Part shown: piece after piece, positions 61,525 to 64,000 of the stretch
Layout: the number at the start of each line of letters is the position of its first letter
How positions within the stretch are numbered: the first letter of the stretch is position 1
DNA from: an uncultured Planktomarina sp.
GTDB taxonomy: Bacteria; Pseudomonadota; Alphaproteobacteria; Rhodobacterales; Rhodobacteraceae
DNA length: 64,000 bases
Assembly: GCA_905182535.1 (NCBI GenBank)
Contig: CAJJBZ010000011.1
Location: 1 to 64,000, forward strand
Direction of reading: 5' to 3'
Made by a program: the position numbers and the translations under genes
The notes under the pieces: generated by a model
Told to the model about the DNA's origin: nothing
The model's database searches: none
The model's input: the letters and a program-made list of their open reading frames with translations, nothing else

Positions 61525-64000
61525 ATGGGAGACTTATTTGACATTGGCAAGGCAGGTATCAGTGCCTACAAAAATAGCCTGGCTGCAACTGGCCAGAATA
61601 TTGCCAACGTAGGTACGGAGGGCTATTCTCGCCGGGACGCTTCTATTGAAGAAATTAGCTCCGCCAAGGCTGACGTCTTAAGTCTATCTAACAGCGCTGG
61701 CTTAGGTGTCCGAATGGGGGGGATAACCAGAGCTTTTGATCAATTTTTGGATCTGCAGTTACAAAACTCCTCATCCTCATTTTCATTTGCAAAATCCAAG
61801 GCCGAAGTCCTTGACCAGCTTGAGGGTGTCTTAATACCAAAAAATGCGACGGTTAGTACCCGTATTAGTGAGTTTTTTGATAGTCTGAGTGATCTGGCAC
61901 AGGATCCTTCAGATGTTAACTTGAGAACGTTGGCTATCTCTGGTGCGAAGAGTGTGTCTAGGGAGTTTTCCAGTCTATATTCTGGACTCAGTGACTTGCG
62001 TACTATGGTTCACGGTACACTCGAATTAGCTGCGAGTGAGTTCAACAGCACATTGAAAAACCTTTCCAAGGTCCAAAATGAAATTATGGGCAACTCAAAT
62101 AAGAGCGGTGCCCCAAATATTCTTCTGGATCAGAGAGATAAGCTCTTATCGAAGCTTAGTGAGCTTGCAGAAATTTCTGTGGACTATGATAAAAGTCCGA
62201 GTGTGTCTGTAACTCTTGGGCAACTAGGAAATAGTGGAGTTCTTTTACAGGGTAACTCTTATAACCAAATTTCTTTTGAGACTGGTGCAAATGGTGTAAG
62301 CGCTTATTTAAAAGATCCTGCTGGTGGTCTCTCCGGCATACACTTTTCTTCGGGGCAACTGGCTGGGTTGGTTTCTGCTGACACTTTGGTTGGGGTTACT
62401 AGCGCTGAGGTTAATTCTTTAGCCACAAAATTTGTTCAAGAAATAAATGATATTCACAAGATGGGTATCGATTTAAATGGAGAAAGAGGCGGTGATCTTT
62501 TCACCCTTGAAGCAGTAGGTGTCACAAAGTCCCCAAAAAATTTGGGAACAAGCTCTTTAAGAATTGAGGGCTACTCGGGGGATCTTTCAGGTTCAACGCT
62601 CGACATAGTATTCAGCAGTGCGCGCAGTAGTTGGGGTGTCACTAGTAGTGATAATAAAGCTATTGAAAATTTTAATTCAACTTTAAAATTAAATGGTATG
62701 ACCATCAGCGTCCAAGGAGAGCCTAAAGATGGAGATAAGTTTTCCATAGAGATGTCTGATACGACAGCGGCTAATATGTCTTTATTAATTTCTGACATAA
62801 ATAAATTGGCTGCTGCTGGCCTCCATACAGTTCAGGTCGACACTAAGAATTCTGGTAGTGCGGATTTAGACATTAGTTACTTTCAGGAAAAACTGGCCCC
62901 AGGCGCCTTAAACCTCGAAAGTCTATTTTCTGAGGCGCGGAATGCCGCTAACCCAATAAAGTTCAATGCTGCTGGCGTATTAGGAGTTATTCAAGGCGTT
63001 GAATCTCTTGAGGAGGTTTCAGTTCTAAATTCACAATCCAATTTACGTATTTCCACAAGTTTAACAAATTTAAGTGCGTCCGATAATGTTACGGTGAATT
63101 TAGTAAATTTGGGAACATCAGCCAATGAAACATTTGTATTTAATATTTCTGATGTATTAGTTCCATCTACTAACTAATAAAGATTTAGCAGAAATTTTAA
63201 ACTCTGGCGCGATACGCTCCGGTGCATCCAGCACGACTTCAGGAAAATCGTTTAGTGATCTTGGACTGCGCGCTATCGCATCTAGTACTAGTTTTGTAAT
63301 CGCGTCAGCTTCACAACCAGTAAACTCTGATTTTTCAAAATTAGTTTCAGGCTCTTTAGGTGGGGCCTCAGGGATACTTACTGCTCAAGATAGTTCTGCG
63401 ACTGATATGAGTGTCTTTACGCGAGAGGGGATACAAATTTCAGGTAAGGTTTTTAGCCAAGACGAAATTTCCAGCTTGATGACAAAAGAAAATGGGTTTT
63501 CGAGTGAAGCTAAATATAGAGCAGATTACTTGCCGACACTCTCTAATGAAGGTTTTTCCGGTGCTTCTGTTACTAGAAAAACTACTGAGGGATTAGATGT
63601 TATTTCGCTTTCTGGCGCTGGTTTGGATGACGGTGCCAACAACAACGTATTCGTTTATGCTGCCAATGCATTCCCAGCTAGTCGTACCCAGCTTACGTCT
63701 CCAGTCACTGTTGCTGCCTCTAATGGACAAAGTGTGAGTGTGAGTTTTGAGAGCGGCATGATGGCCGGTCAAATTGCTGATAGGCTATCGAAAGATCTAA
63801 CTGCGTTGGGGATGAGTGCAACAGCATCAAATATGTTGGAGCTGTCGAATATTGCAGATGGGCTTGTTGAATTTGAACTTTTTGGAAATAACCTAGACGC
63901 TCAAAAAATAAGTGTAACGATTGCTAATTCTAGCCACATTGGCTTAGCTGACCAAATCAATTCCTTTTCAGGCTCCACTGGAATAACCGCAATTTTAACG
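61525..64000 (+). CDS. flgK: Hook-filament junction protein FlgK (HAP1), one frameshift, cut by window end
   Basis: MGDLFDIGKAGISAYKNSLA ATGQNIANVGTEGYSRRDAS is the FlgK N-terminus; LEGVLIPKNATVSTRISEFF DSLSDLAQDPSDVNLR follows the HAP1 pattern. The first frame stops at 63177; after skipping one base near 63165 the frame continues (LLTNKDLAEILNSGAIRSG) and stays open to base 64000. With over 820 residues already and no C-terminus yet, it is much longer than the usual ~450-650. It joins hook to filament. The frameshift fits the indel pattern seen elsewhere. Confidence 0.9.

Overview
The window is about 64 kb of moderately AT-rich bacterial DNA, and most of it (about 12-64 kb) is one very large flagellar gene cluster. 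Protein style (aminotransferase, flagellin, FliF/FliG/FliM/FlgI) suggests a marine alphaproteobacterium. This is inference from sequence feel; no rRNA or other marker gene is present to prove it. No tRNA, rRNA, CRISPR array, insertion sequence or attachment site was seen.

Layout. 1-12 kb: the 3' end of a PLP aminotransferase, then loosely packed accessory DNA with small secreted or membrane proteins, a voltage-gated K+ channel, a methyltransferase, a DUF882 peptidase-like protein, a ClC channel, an RRF-like protein and three decayed genes (SDR, glyoxalase-like, Sel1). 12-16.6 kb: small genes behind sigma-54 promoters, including a peptidoglycan-binding protein and an extra FliL-like protein, then fliS and a sigma-54 activator. 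16.6-27 kb: fliEFGHIJKLMN. 27-32.4 kb: fliOPQR-flhB and four uncharacterised genes. 32.4-36 kb: rpoN (minus) divergent from the flagellin gene. 36.7-42.7 kb: motAB (PomAB-like), fliD, a second sigma-54 activator, an NHLP-like protein and a Sel1 protein. 42.7-45.8 kb (minus): flgP-flgT-flgA-flgM-flgN. 45.9-51.2 kb: flhA-flhF-flhG-fliA plus one unknown. 52-64 kb: flgBCD, giant flgE, flgF, flgGHIJ and a truncated flgK.

How it works together. The cluster encodes nearly a whole flagellum: export gate and ATPase, MS/C rings, rod, P/L rings, hook, filament, cap, chaperones and stator. It also carries its own regulatory cascade. RpoN and two AAA+ activators should drive early genes from about a dozen recognisable -24/-12 promoters (TGGCAC-N5-TTGC). 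FliA, held by FlgM, should drive late genes (fliC, fliD, fliS, flgM) from a motif that recurs locally, TAAA-N14/15-G(A/T)CGTTAA. FlhF/FlhG imply polar placement and number control. FlgP, FlgT, a Sel1 protein and PomB-like MotB residues resemble the Vibrio high-torque Na+ motor.

Caveat. About 16 genes are each broken by single-base indels, often beside homopolymers. Removing or adding one base at each break restores family-typical lengths. I read these mainly as sequencing or assembly errors and annotate the genes across the breaks. A few genes in the first 8 kb also carry in-frame stops and look truly decayed.
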